Below, in pieces: positions 26,881 through 38,000 of a stretch of DNA of 64,000 nt. Position numbers and translations under genes: made by a program. Source of the stretch: Vanilla planifolia. Its lineage: Eukaryota; Streptophyta; Magnoliopsida; Asparagales; Orchidaceae. The stretch spans positions 787,409 to 851,408 of the forward strand of contig JAIUJO010000142.1 in the NCBI GenBank assembly GCA_023846275.1. Direction: 5' to 3'. The notes beneath the pieces are model-generated. The model was not told the origin of the DNA. It did no database searches and was given only the letters and a program-made list of their open reading frames with translations. How positions within the stretch are numbered: the stretch's first letter is position 1; every line of letters begins with the position of its first letter.

Positions 26881-27496
26881 TTCATAATTTGAAAAAGTCA
26901 TTGCAATGTATAAGTCATATGAGAGAAGCCTTTAGGCTATGTGATAACATAACATTATTAAAGTGAAATGTTTCATGAAATTAGATAAGTTGTACAAAAG
27001 AAATTTTGTTTCTAAAATTCGCGAGTATTGAATATAATAACCTCTACCACAAAATTAGGTAAACATTTAAATGTCTCACAAAAGTTACCTCAACTACTAA
27101 AAATAAAAATTTTTAAAAATATAAAAAAACAAAATATTAATTTGACAAACCTTATCAAGATAACATTACTGATGCATATTTCATCATAACTAATCCATAT
27201 TAGAAATTTCTGCTAGAAGCAATAATAAATAAAAAAATATAAACATTTAAAATTAGCTAAACATATATTAAAAATGTAAATTAAATAAAGAAAAGAAATA
27301 TAATATGGCAAAGTTAAAGATAAGCAATGATCACATAAAAGTGAAATTATTTTTTTTGTAAGAACATAACTAAATCAATTCAAAAAGTTGAAGAAATAAC
27401 CTAAATTTTCTAGATTGAGTGTAACAACCTTGTTCATCAGTCATCTTTTAATCAAAATGTCTCATGGAGAATGCAAAAACTTCAAAAAAAACTATT
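26881..27496 (-). repeat. Satellite block B, second segment, reverse
   Basis: About 1.5 satellite units continue between two insertions. GTCATATGAGAGAAGCC (near 26,915), TGTCTCACAAAAGTTACC (near 27,071), the AT box near 27,240, TGATCACATAAAAGTG (near 27,328) and GATTGAGTGTAACAACC (near 27,414) are in the usual order. It ends near a GCAAAAACTTC segment. Confidence 0.8.
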
Positions 27497-28058
27497 TGTA
27501 CAACAGAGTAATTCTGTGAGAAAGCCACCAAGCCAACAAAAGAACTCAAAAAATAAAGTATTATAGTTTCTTTACCCACAACAAAATCAACATTTATCTA
27601 TTAATGAGAGCTCTTTTAGATGGGATATTACAAGAAATTATTTATTACAAAAAAGAAGTTTTCTACCGACTTAAAGACATTCATGCCCATATAATTTTCT
27701 TAATACATCATGATGCTTCTTACATACTTTTGAAAACTTTCATGTTCATGTAATTCTTTAGTACAAAAACATGTCTCTTACCAACCACATGAAATATTTA
27801 ATAACTAATTAAAATGGAATACATTTAAAAGGCTTTCATCTAAAATTTTGATACCTTCATTATTGCAACACCAACCATGCACTCATGATGATGCATGGAT
27901 GAGCCTTGACTTCTCAAGGCTATTATTCAAATGTTCTCCAAATTTCCATAGATGTATAAAATTTTTTAGTAAATTAGGTTTACTGATTCTAGCTTCACCA
28001 AATATAATTGGTCAATGTTATTTTTTTGCCATAATTACTTTTTTTTTGTATTGTATTA
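27497..28058 (-). repeat. LTR copy distal to the primer-binding site
   Basis: This is the 3' LTR in the element's own sense. It aligns to 28,355-29,028 over most of its length. It contains tandem subrepeats of about 60-75 bp built on TTCATG, ATATAATT or ATGTAATT, and CTTAC (near 27,688 and 27,748). Its inner end lies against the purine tract. Confidence 0.7.
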
Positions 28059-28354
28059 TTGCCCCCTGACTAAATGAAATTATACTCTATAAAGTTAAGG
28101 TCATTAAAATCATTTACATGTGTGGAGAAAGCTTTCTAGCTCCACAATTGACATCTATATACCTTTAGAAGCTGGCTAATTTTTCAAATAAATAAGGAAC
28201 TTGTGATGCATATCAATATCGAAGGGGCTTAATGAATACTAAAGTGCACATAATCAAACATTGACTTCAAAAGCAAATGAGATCTTATCTTTTTCTTCAA
28301 GGTGTAGTATTTCTTGAAGAAAATGGTTAGGATCTTTGCCCTAATGCCAAATTA
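28059..28354 (-). other. Interior of the small LTR element (purine tract and primer-binding site)
   Basis: This is about 296 bp. On the minus strand it begins with the primer-binding-site-like TGGCATTAGGGC and ends with the purine tract GTCAGGGGGC. There is too little room for gag or pol and no open frame of interest, so the element could only have moved with enzymes from elsewhere. Confidence 0.65.
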
Positions 28355-29028
28355 TGTAAACCAAGTGTAGATTTGGTCACAAAATTGAAATTTTAAGAAA
28401 AGCAACTTAATGAAGTAGAATGGAGCTATTAAGGAAGAAGAAGAAGGCAAGGATTCACTCACCATGGTGATTACAAATGAAGGAAAGCAAGCAAACTAAA
28501 GAAGTCGATCAAGAAAGCCATAAAGTTTTTTTCTAGAACTAATTCATCATTTAGTTGTTTGTGAGAGCTCCTTTTGATAAGAGATGACAAGTAGTTCTTT
28601 ATTATTAAAAGGAATTTTCCTACTTACTTCTTAATGTCTTCCATGCCCATATAACTTTTGTAATGCATAATCATGTTTTCTACATAACTCTTGAACAATT
28701 TTACATCCACTTAATTCTTTAATACAAAACCATACCTCTTACCTACCTTTTAATGACTTTCACATGCAAATAATAAAAGCATACTTCCTACCTACTTGTT
28801 TAAGGCATTCATCAAAAATTTAGAAGTCATCATTAAAGTAGAACTAACTATTCTCTCATGACAATTCAAGAATACACCATGACTTCTTAAGGCTATCATT
28901 TACATGATCTCAAAGTTATCATGTATGTATTAAATTTGAAGAGTATTTACATTGTTGATTCTATTTTGAGACCACATAAAGTGTCTGTGTCTTAATTTTT
29001 ACAAAATATCGTTTTCTATGTTATATCA
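28355..29028 (-). repeat. LTR copy proximal to the primer-binding site
   Basis: This is the 5' LTR in the element's sense, about 674 bp, bounded by TGTAAACC at 28,355 and TTATATCA ending at 29,028. The satellite resumes immediately afterwards. A TACCTAC or TTACCTACC motif recurs about every 60-65 bp inside it (near 28,619, 28,740 and 28,790), matching the subrepeats of the other LTR. Confidence 0.7.
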
Positions 29029-32000
29029 AATGCATATAAGAAAATGTAGGAAATGTGACGTTGCAATAAGGAGAAATTACGATTTCATAATTGTGTAATA
29101 AAATAAAAGGATGCCTTTGAAAACAAGAGAAAAACTATTCTACAAAATAATATTCTAGGATACTTAGGGGGCAAAGTTGAACATCCTCAACTATCAAATA
29201 TGATACTCTTTGAAATGTCTCATAAGCTATGTAAAAACCAAATAAAATAAAATATTTAAGAAGCAAAACACAAATTTATATTTAATTTGTAGATCTCATA
29301 GATGTTAGTTCAACAATATTTCTTTCATCTCGATCTATGCTTAATTTAAAATTCTACAAAATTTCCAAAGTTAATAATAACAAAAAAAATAAATTATATT
29401 ATTAAGGAAATATATATATCAAAATTGAAATTAAATAAATTAAAGTATTGTAATGCAACAAAGTCAAAGTGATGTAAGGCTCACAAATGAACAAAAATTT
29501 TGTTACACAATAAAATAATAAAATGAAAGAAAAAAGTTTGACTAATTGAGATAAATTTTAGGATAAAGTTTAACTTGAAACCACAAAGAGCATCGAGTCT
29601 AACAATCCCGATCATGAAATGAAGTAGAAATATATTTGTTTCATAAAGTATTTAAAATCTTTTGAAGATAAAATATTTCAAAACATAAAAAAGAATATTT
29701 TTATTTGTTTAGGCTCTTAAGATATGCCTAGAAATTTCTTTTTTTCGTAGAAATTTTTAAATTTTATTATAAATTAACAAATTAGATAAGCACAGAAAAT
29801 AATAGAATGTTATTTAAATATTAATTAATCTAAATTGAAGTAGAAATGAGAAATGTTGAAACGATATAATATAATAAAATAAATTGATGTAAAGGTCACA
29901 AGAGAGGAAATGTAAATTTACATAGAAATATAACCTATAAAAAAAAATTAAAAACAATGATAAGTTGAACAAGAGTTACATTTTAAGATGCTTCGGAGAT
30001 TGAATGTAACATTCTCGATCCTCAAATCATTTATGAGTAAAATACCAACTAAAATGTGCAAAAATCTTAGATAATAAATTTTTAGAAAAATAAAAAGTTG
30101 TTCATAGATCTAATTAAAATGAGTGAAATAATATTTGTTTTATCTCTGTTAGAATATATATAGAATTATTATGAATTAAGAGACTTATTAAACATAAATA
30201 ATAATAAAATTTTTCTTTAATATGATGTAAATATATACGAAAGTTTAAGTGGAATCAAATTTAAGAAATTTAATATAACAAAATTAATTTTTTGTATAGG
30301 AAATACATGAAAAAAATGAGAATTTTTAATAGTATGACAAATTAAAAGAAACGATTTTTAAGAAAGGAGATTAATTATACATGAAAGTTGTATTCAATGA
30401 TCCTATCTAGATTTTGTGCAACATTCTCAACGATAAAACATTATGATTAAAATTTTCAAAAAACATGCTAAAAACATGAAAGAAATATTAGATAATTAAA
30501 AAAGTTATAAGATAGATAAAAAAGGAGTTTAATGACATTTTCTTCTTTGTATTTGGACATAATTTTAAATAAATATATTTTATAAAATAAAATAAAATAT
30601 ATAATAAAAAAAATTTAATTCTACAGTAAGTAAATATATATATTAAATATAAAATGAGATAAGTTAACGTAATATAATATAACTAAATAAAAGTATGTAA
30701 AAGTTAAATAAATTCACATTTAGTGATTCATAGTAATATAACCAATTTGAAATGAAACATATACTGACATAAGATAAAATTTATGACAAAGTTACATTAC
30801 AAGATACTATTATGCAGGTGTAACATTTTTAATAATAAAATCAAGTACAACTCGAAGTATGTCATGAAAATTGCCAAGTTATGGGAAAATAAAATATTTC
30901 AAGAAAATTACAAAATGAATAGTAGTTATGTAAAGCTCATCGAGACAAGCTTAATGATGTTTGTTTTGCTTGAATTAGACCTCATTTGTAATTACTATGA
31001 ATTAAAAAAGTAAATATGTATAAATAATAATAAATTATTACTTTAATTTTAAAGATAAAATTAACAAATTTGAAATAAGATAAATTGAAGAAATTTAATG
31101 TAAGTAAATCAAAGCACTATATAAGAGACATAAGAAAAGATTTAGGGTTTCATGGTTTTATAATCAAATCAAACTACATCATTTCAAGAAATTATATAAA
31201 TTATATCAAAAAGTAGAAATTATTGTTAGAAAGAGGATTGTGTGTAATATAAACAATTATCAAGTCAAGTAAAACTCAAAATGTAACCTAAACAACAAAA
31301 AATAAAAATTTTAAAAATTTAAAATATATTAATTAATTGGATAGAGATGGTGAGATGAGTCCATTGATGTTTGCTTCATCTTGAGAGGTGCCCATTAAAA
31401 TTTTTTGCAAGAAATTAAAGCAAGTAAAATAAAAAATAATAAATTATTTTTCAACACTTTGTATATACATAATGTACCTATGACAAGGTAAATTAAAAAT
31501 ATTTCAGATATCTATAACCAAGATAAGTAAAGCTCCAACAATAAGAGATTTATAGTTACATAATAATAAAGCCACACGATATAAAATATTTGATGAAATT
31601 TTATAAATTGTTCAGGAAAGTTGGACGATAGTTCACTAAGATGATTAAGTATAGCAATCTTTTTCATCAAATCATGTAAAAATTGAAATATATTATGAGA
31701 CATGACAAAATCTTAGAAAAATAATTTAAAAATTGTAAAATAAATATTTAAGTTAATAGAGCTCACCATGAAGAGTGCAAGGACCTTTCCCTCATCTTGA
31801 TTGGACCTCATTTCTTATCACAAAGAATTATATAATCTTTAACAAAAATAAATCATTGTTGTAATTTTCAGTAAATATATAATAAAGATGAAATAAGATA
31901 AATTAGAAAAATATAATATAACAAAATAAAAATTGTGTAAATTTTACTTGACAAAAAATTTTAAGTTACATAATAATATAAAAACATAAAGGTAAAAATT

Positions 32001-32911
32001 TTAAAAAATATGATAAATTAAATAAAAAAAATTATATTCAATAACAATATGTCGATCGAGTGTATTCAATCAAGCAAAACAAAGAAAATCTAAGAAAGTT
32101 AAATCTTTAAAAATAAAATACTATATAGAATAGAGCTTTTAAAGATGAGTTTAATGGCACTTGCTTCACCATTATCGAATCTCATTTGAAATATTAATAA
32201 ATTGTTAAAGTAAATTAAAGAAATAAAAAAAATTCTTACTTTCACTTTACATAAACCTTTTTAGTCTTGAATTGAGATAAATTGAAGAAAAAAGCAATGC
32301 TTAAACGAGATTAGATTAGGAGATACACAACAATAAAATCATATTTAGTGAAAATTATGAAAAAATAAAATAAAGTTTTAAGAATGTTAGGATCCATGAT
32401 AATGAAGTGTGCCAAAATCTTAAAAAATAAATATTTAAAAATTTAGAAATAAATTTTTAGTTGGAAAACTCATCAAGAACAATTGAATGACATTTGATTC
32501 ATCTCGGTCAATCCTTGTTTAAATAACCATAAACTATAAAAATTATTATTTAAACTTATATAAATATCTCATAAGCTAAAATTAGATAATTTGTAGCAAT
32601 ATAACTTAAATAAATTACAGGGATGTAGAGGTCACTTGAGAGAAAAACTAATGTTTGACACTAATAGATGTAAATCAATGAAACCAATTTGAATAAATTA
32701 GACAAATTGCATTGGATTCAAAGATGAAAAGTAGATTGAGTATGCTTCTATTAATTGTAGAAACGATATAAATTGAAGTGGGGGTTTCATTCTTTATAAA
32801 TTACAAAAAATGTAATTTAAAATATAAGAATCAATACACAAATGAATAATGCTATTTGAGATTAGTCCAATAACATTTGTTTCACCCATGTCAATCCTTG
32901 TTTAGAATTAT
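29029..32911 (-). repeat. Satellite block B, third segment, reverse
   Basis: The array resumes in the part of the unit with AATGTGACGTTGCAATAAGG (complement of boxes 11-10). It therefore skips roughly half a unit relative to where it stopped at 27,496. AT boxes follow near 29,390, 29,805, 30,200, 30,610, 31,030, 31,440, 31,850, 32,220 and 32,550. The boxes GATTGAATGTAACATTCTCG (near 30,000) and AGCTCATCGAGACAAG (near 30,935) are well kept. No gene is seen. Confidence 0.85.
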
Positions 32912-35054
32912 TGTATCTTCATCCTAAAGACTTGTTCTTTTCCTTGCCCACTCCCACACTCACAAAAGATAGAAACGATCTATTCTTTCTCTATTTTAAC
33001 CAAAAAAAGATAATTTTATCATATAATAGAATTCAGAATATCTATTTATCACTATTCCTTCTAATATTTTGAATAACAAAAGATGTAACATTTCCTCAAA
33101 GTGAGTTTCAAAGAATGGGATGAAATGAGAGTTTATTGCAAAGGAAAGTTTCATTTAGGTGCAAATTGTAATCAAGAGTTAAAAATAATAACTCTTGGAA
33201 TCTCAATAAAATAACTTAATTTTACATCCTAACATTTATTAAGGTATTAAGGTTGTGAGACCAAAACAAAAGAGAGGTGACATGGTGTTCCTTCACTCTT
33301 TCTTTACTAAGTTGCCTAGAGGGTCCTCTTCACTAATTAGTAGGGTTGCAAAACCTAGTTGGTCAATCCAAGGACTAAGATTCATTGCATAGTCAATAAT
33401 TCAATGATTGGATTTGTCTTTCGTATATTTTTCTATCCATATGCCATTCTTGCTAAGGTTGTCTAACAAAATAGACATTCTTTTGATTACTTGAACAAAT
33501 CAATATAAACGTGAAGTTTTTGAGGCCTGCCTAACAAGTTTCATTATTCATGTAGTTTGATATAAGATCAACAGGGAAATTTGTTATTCATAAGATGAGA
33601 GGCCCTAAATCCACAATTTCTCTTTTAATTACTTAGTATCATTGACCAACAATTACCAAATTAGAAATAGAATAGGAAAAAATGGTTTGCAAAATTTTAA
33701 TAATAGTAAGAAAAATAAAATAAATAAACATAATAAATAAAATGCATAATTCCAATAGAGAATTTATTAAGTTAGGGTGTTGGGAAATAATGGAAAGAGA
33801 CAAATGGAGAGAAGCAAGCGAAGTCAAAGATTTAAGACAACCAAGTTTAGGAAGTGGAGCAGTCAACCCGAAATTAAATTTTTGTTGGAATTGTTACACA
33901 AAGAACTTATGGAATTCTTTTTGATGGATTTGATTATTTTTCTTTCTTTCAAGAAAGACTGAGTTAGGAGGAGGGAACAAATACTGTGCATTACATGATG
34001 ACATGTAGCCTAAAAATGACTCTAAAAAACCTACAACAAGAGATTTCAGAAATCAATTCAGACCGTATGTGTAGTTTAGATGCATACGATTCAATTTTCT
34101 AGAATAAATGGAAAGAATCTTTAAATTTTTCCTATCCTAAAATGCATACTCAAGTTAATGTAATTTTCTCAAAATAGATGAATTTAGAAGTTCACCCCTG
34201 AGAAGTTACGAATACTCTTAGATTATCTACCATGAAACATTTTTTTATGAGTGAAAGACATTTGGAATAAGTTCCACCGATAGATAATTTCTCCTTCGTC
34301 TACATAAATTGTGTGAGAAGTGATATAAGAATCCTCTTTTTGGCATTGACTCTCCAATTCCAAAATTTTGGGTATCCTACTTTCACGTAATTGATGCAGT
34401 GCAAGGAAGTCTTCCTTGGGCATGCATTTGTTGAAGTCTTGAAATTCGATGTAGACATGGTTCCTTGTATCACTTCAACCAAAAAGACTAATGTCCACCA
34501 ATAAGGCCTCGAGCTTTCTTCCTACAAAGCCATTCAATATTCCCAGAGGAAACATTTGAGCGAGCTTTGGAGTAGGAAGTTATTACAAGGTTGAACATGG
34601 GCCATGAAACTCTTATGTATGTCTTGGAGGTAGATTTTTCATATCTTATGAGATCTACCATACAATATGGGGTCAAAAAAAGTTAGCTAAGCCAATAAGA
34701 TCAAGTAAGAGGAACTTCCTTTCTGAGAAGGTCATGTACCATCCCCCTATTGAGTAAATATTTGTTTTAATGTATATCAGTATATGAAAAACATATCTTG
34801 GTGGTGAATGAAGAATTCTTTCCATGGCATGAATGGGAGAAGAATCAAAGGAAGAAAGTTCAAGTTTATTCTTTTATTGAAGCAGGTTCCCATTCATGAT
34901 TTTCTTATAGCCTCCCTCTGTTGTCATGTATTGATCTTCCCTAGAGACTCACTAATTACTTCTGAGAGTTTATGTAAAAAGAACACATGCTCAAAGGAAT
35001 AAAAATGAATGATAAACAACTCTAGTCACTATAAATAAATGCACTATCATCTCA
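32912..35054 (-). mobile_element. Insert carrying a Ty3/gypsy-type fossil fragment
   Basis: About 2.1 kb of non-satellite sequence interrupts block B. The left satellite ends near CCTTGTTTAGAATTATT. The right satellite resumes near 35,055 with AATATTTGCTTTGTTTACC, a position slightly earlier in the unit, so the array is nearly in phase across it. The right half holds a minus-strand reverse transcriptase remnant (separate entry). The left half (32,912-34,200) has no recognisable coding motif and could be other element sequence. No LTR pair was found by eye. It is a fragment, broken in many places and old. Confidence 0.5.
34223..34690 (-). pseudogene. Ty3/gypsy-like reverse transcriptase remnant
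   Basis: Read on the minus strand near 34,400-34,450, one frame gives YIEFQDFNKCMPKEDF. This resembles the conserved block of plant Ty3/gypsy reverse transcriptases usually seen as a V-C-I-D-F-R-D-L-N-K-A-x-P-K-D-D-F type sequence, just before the P-L-P segment. The region on its upstream side (34,488-34,690) lies where the first part of the reverse transcriptase domain would be expected, but I cannot align it confidently. This is a fossil with no working product; only a small part of pol is recognisable. Confidence 0.55.
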
Positions 35055-38000
35055 ATATTTGCTTTGTTTACCTTACGATCATAAATTAACATAAGCAATG
35101 ATAAATTATATTTTTAAGTTCAATTTATATATAATCTTAAATTAAATATATTAAACGAATTTAATATATCTAATTGAAAGTAATGAGCTAAAAATGATAG
35201 AAGAATTGGAGTTTCATTATAATGTGACTAAATGAAAGTAAACAAATTCAAATAGCATGTTAAATTATATAAGAAGGCTACATTTTAAGATCCAATGGAG
35301 GTGAAGTGTAGCATGCTCGATCATTAAATCATGTGTGAGTGTAAATGACTCGTAAGGAGTACAAAAATTCATAAAAATAAAAAATAAAGAAATATGCAAA
35401 AATACTCAATTTATTTGATAGGGCTCATAATATAGTCATAGTAATATATTCAAATGAAAGTAAAAAATATTGTAAAATGAGATAAAGTATGTTTGAATGT
35501 TGTATTATAAGGTGTTAAAATTAGATTAGTTGTACCATCCTCAATATAAAATCAGGAATGAATCAAATTTTCAGGTACAACATACCAAAATATTTAAAAA
35601 AATGTAAAATAATAAAAATTTATATTTGCTTTGATTGAACTTATAAAACTATTTAATTGAATGTTAAGTAAATATACAATAACGCTAAAATATGATAAAT
35701 TGTAGAAATACAATTAAAGAAAATAGAAGTGATGTGTACATGATGCAAGAGAAGAATTATAGTTTTACAAGAATATAAAAAATCAAAGAAAAATAATTTA
35801 GTAAATTAGTTGAATTGTAAAGAAGATAATATGTAACATCCAAGATCATCAAACACAATATTAATAGAAATGTCTCATAAAATATGAAGAAGTATAATAA
35901 AATAATATATTTAAAAATTTTAAAATGTACCTTTAATTTCATAAAGATCACTGAGAATAAATAAGATAAATTAAAGATAGATGATACCAAAAAAATCGAA
36001 TTTACATAAAGATAACAACATAAAAATTTTAAACTAATATAATGTTTAACCAAATCAATATAAAACATTTGTCATTAGATAAATTAAAGAAAGTTTCATT
36101 CCTACATAATAAGGAAATATCATTCAAAATTGTTAAACATCAAATCATGTTGAAATAAAAATGACTTATAAAAAATGCAAAAACCCATGAAAGTAAAAGA
36201 TTTAAAATTTAAAAATTCAACTAAATTTAATAAAGCTCAGTAAGATAAGGGGAAAGATCTTTTTCTCATAAACAAATAAACTATATTTTACAAAAATTCA
36301 CTTTCCAAGATATTCAGGAGATGAAGTGTAATATCTTAACTCTTAATACATGAATCAATCCAAATATCTTGTAAAGTATACCAAAAACCTACAAAATCAA
36401 TTATTTAAAATTGTGAAAAATCCTTTCTAGATGGATAGAGCTCATCAAAAATTAGTCCAATGGCTTTTGTTTCATCATGATTGGACTTTGTTGAGAGTTT
36501 CTATGAATAGCTAAAATAATTAAGTAAAAGAAATAAGAAATTGTATAGGGTAGTTGTACTCCATGATGCTAAGGAGTTCAAATGTGAGATCTTAGATAAT
36601 CAAGTTGATTACAAATAGAAATGTCTTATAAAACATGCTAAAATGTTAGAGAAATGAAATATTTAAAAATAAAGACAATTGTGCATTTACTGGCACATAG
36701 GTCATTGAAAAAATTTGCACAATAACTAATTCATGTCAACCATACCCCATTTTTAATAACTATAAATTACAAAATTAAATAAAAAATAAATAAAAAATAA
36801 ATAAATAAAAAATAAATAATAAATAAAAAATAAATAATAAATAAAAAATAAATAAAAATATTTTTTTATTAAGTAAATATATAAATAAGCAAAAACATGA
36901 TAAATTTGGTTAATATATTATTGCCAAATAAAAGTGATGTAATGGTCACATTAAAGGAAAAGTAAAATTCTATGGAAATGCAAACAAATCAAAGTGAAAC
37001 ATCTTAATGATTATGATAAGTTATAGAATTAAAGCTACATTACATAATGTTAATGAGATCGAGTATAACATGTTGGATCATCAAATCATGTATGAATAGA
37101 AATGATGCATCGATCATGGAAACATATATTACAAATATTTAAAAATATAAAACTTAATATTTAATTGTATAAATGTCCTTAAGACGAGCCTGACAATATT
37201 TGTTTCATGATGACAAGATTGTTTAGAATTAATACCAGTTACCTAAGAAAATAAATATAAAAAACAATAATAATTAATTGTAATATCAAGGAAAATTTTT
37301 ATGAAAGCTAAAATAATATACATTAAGGAAATATAATACAACAAAATCAAAGTGATGTGAAATGTTGTAGGGCAGGAAAATAAGAGTGTCATTGCAATGT
37401 GACCAATAATGGAAATAAAAATTTTAAAAATGTGATAAATTGTATGAGAAATGTATATTCCAAGATACAAAGGAGATCTAGTGTAGCATGATTGTAAACT
37501 TAGGTATGAATGAATGTAATTCACAAAGCATGAAAAAATCATGGAAAATAAAATATTCAAAAATATTAAATTAAATATCTTATTGGATAAAGCTTGCCAT
37601 GTTGTGCTAATAATATTTATTTTTCCTGTGTTGGTTCTTATTTAGAAATATTATGAATTGCCAAAATAATAAAGTTTAAAAATTAAAAAATTACTACTTT
37701 TTTTAACTTATATATATTAAAGTTGAAATGACATAAAACTAAATAATGAAATATGATAATTTTATTCCATTGTAAAGGAAACAAAGCAAAAAAATTAGTT
37801 TTTCGTTATGACATGACCAAACATAATAAAATTATTGGAAAAAATGAGAAACATTCTATCAAAAAGATGCATTACAAGAAATAGAGGACATGAAATGTAG
37901 CATACTCTATCATTAAATAAGGAACAGGTAGAAATCTCTTTTATGGTGTAGTGGAACCAATGAAAATAAATTAATTAAAAAAATATATAAATAATTGGAA

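Larger units (their letters stand above)
27497..29028 (-). mobile_element. Small LTR retroelement fossil (TRIM-like or reduced Ty1/copia type), minus orientation
   Basis: Two diverged direct repeats (about 27,497-28,058 and 28,355-29,028) enclose only about 0.3 kb. They share, in order, GAGAGCTC, CATGCCCATATAA, a TAATTCTTTA segment, a CCATGACTTCTTAAGGC or CCTTGACTTCTCAAGGC segment, and a matching T-rich end. The right copy begins TG and ends CA, as LTRs do. On the minus strand, a degenerate match (TGGCATTAGGGC, 28,338-28,349) to the plant initiator tRNA-Met primer-binding site lies five bases inside the right LTR. A GTCAGGGGGC purine tract (28,061-28,070) adjoins the left LTR. LTR lengths of about 0.6-0.7 kb with a tiny interior and no coding capacity suggest a non-autonomous element. 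The LTRs look only about 70-75% identical by eye, so it is very old and decayed. Confidence 0.75.

Noticed and set aside
33639-33962. Overlapping open frames on both strands (60-75 codons) in the 32.9-35.1 kb insert
   Set aside because: Mutually overlapping, short and without motifs; chance frames in a fossil insert.
34808-35002. 64-codon + strand open frame beside the Ty3/gypsy remnant
   Set aside because: It lies antisense to the recognised remnant and has no motif; probably a shadow frame.
37243-37560. 105-codon open frame on the minus strand (and the 103-codon frame at 35,757-36,068) as small membrane protein genes
   Set aside because: They lie entirely in satellite units, on the T-rich strand. 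Their F/I/L/Y-rich translation follows from base composition, other units at the same register are closed, and no motif or codon pattern supports coding.
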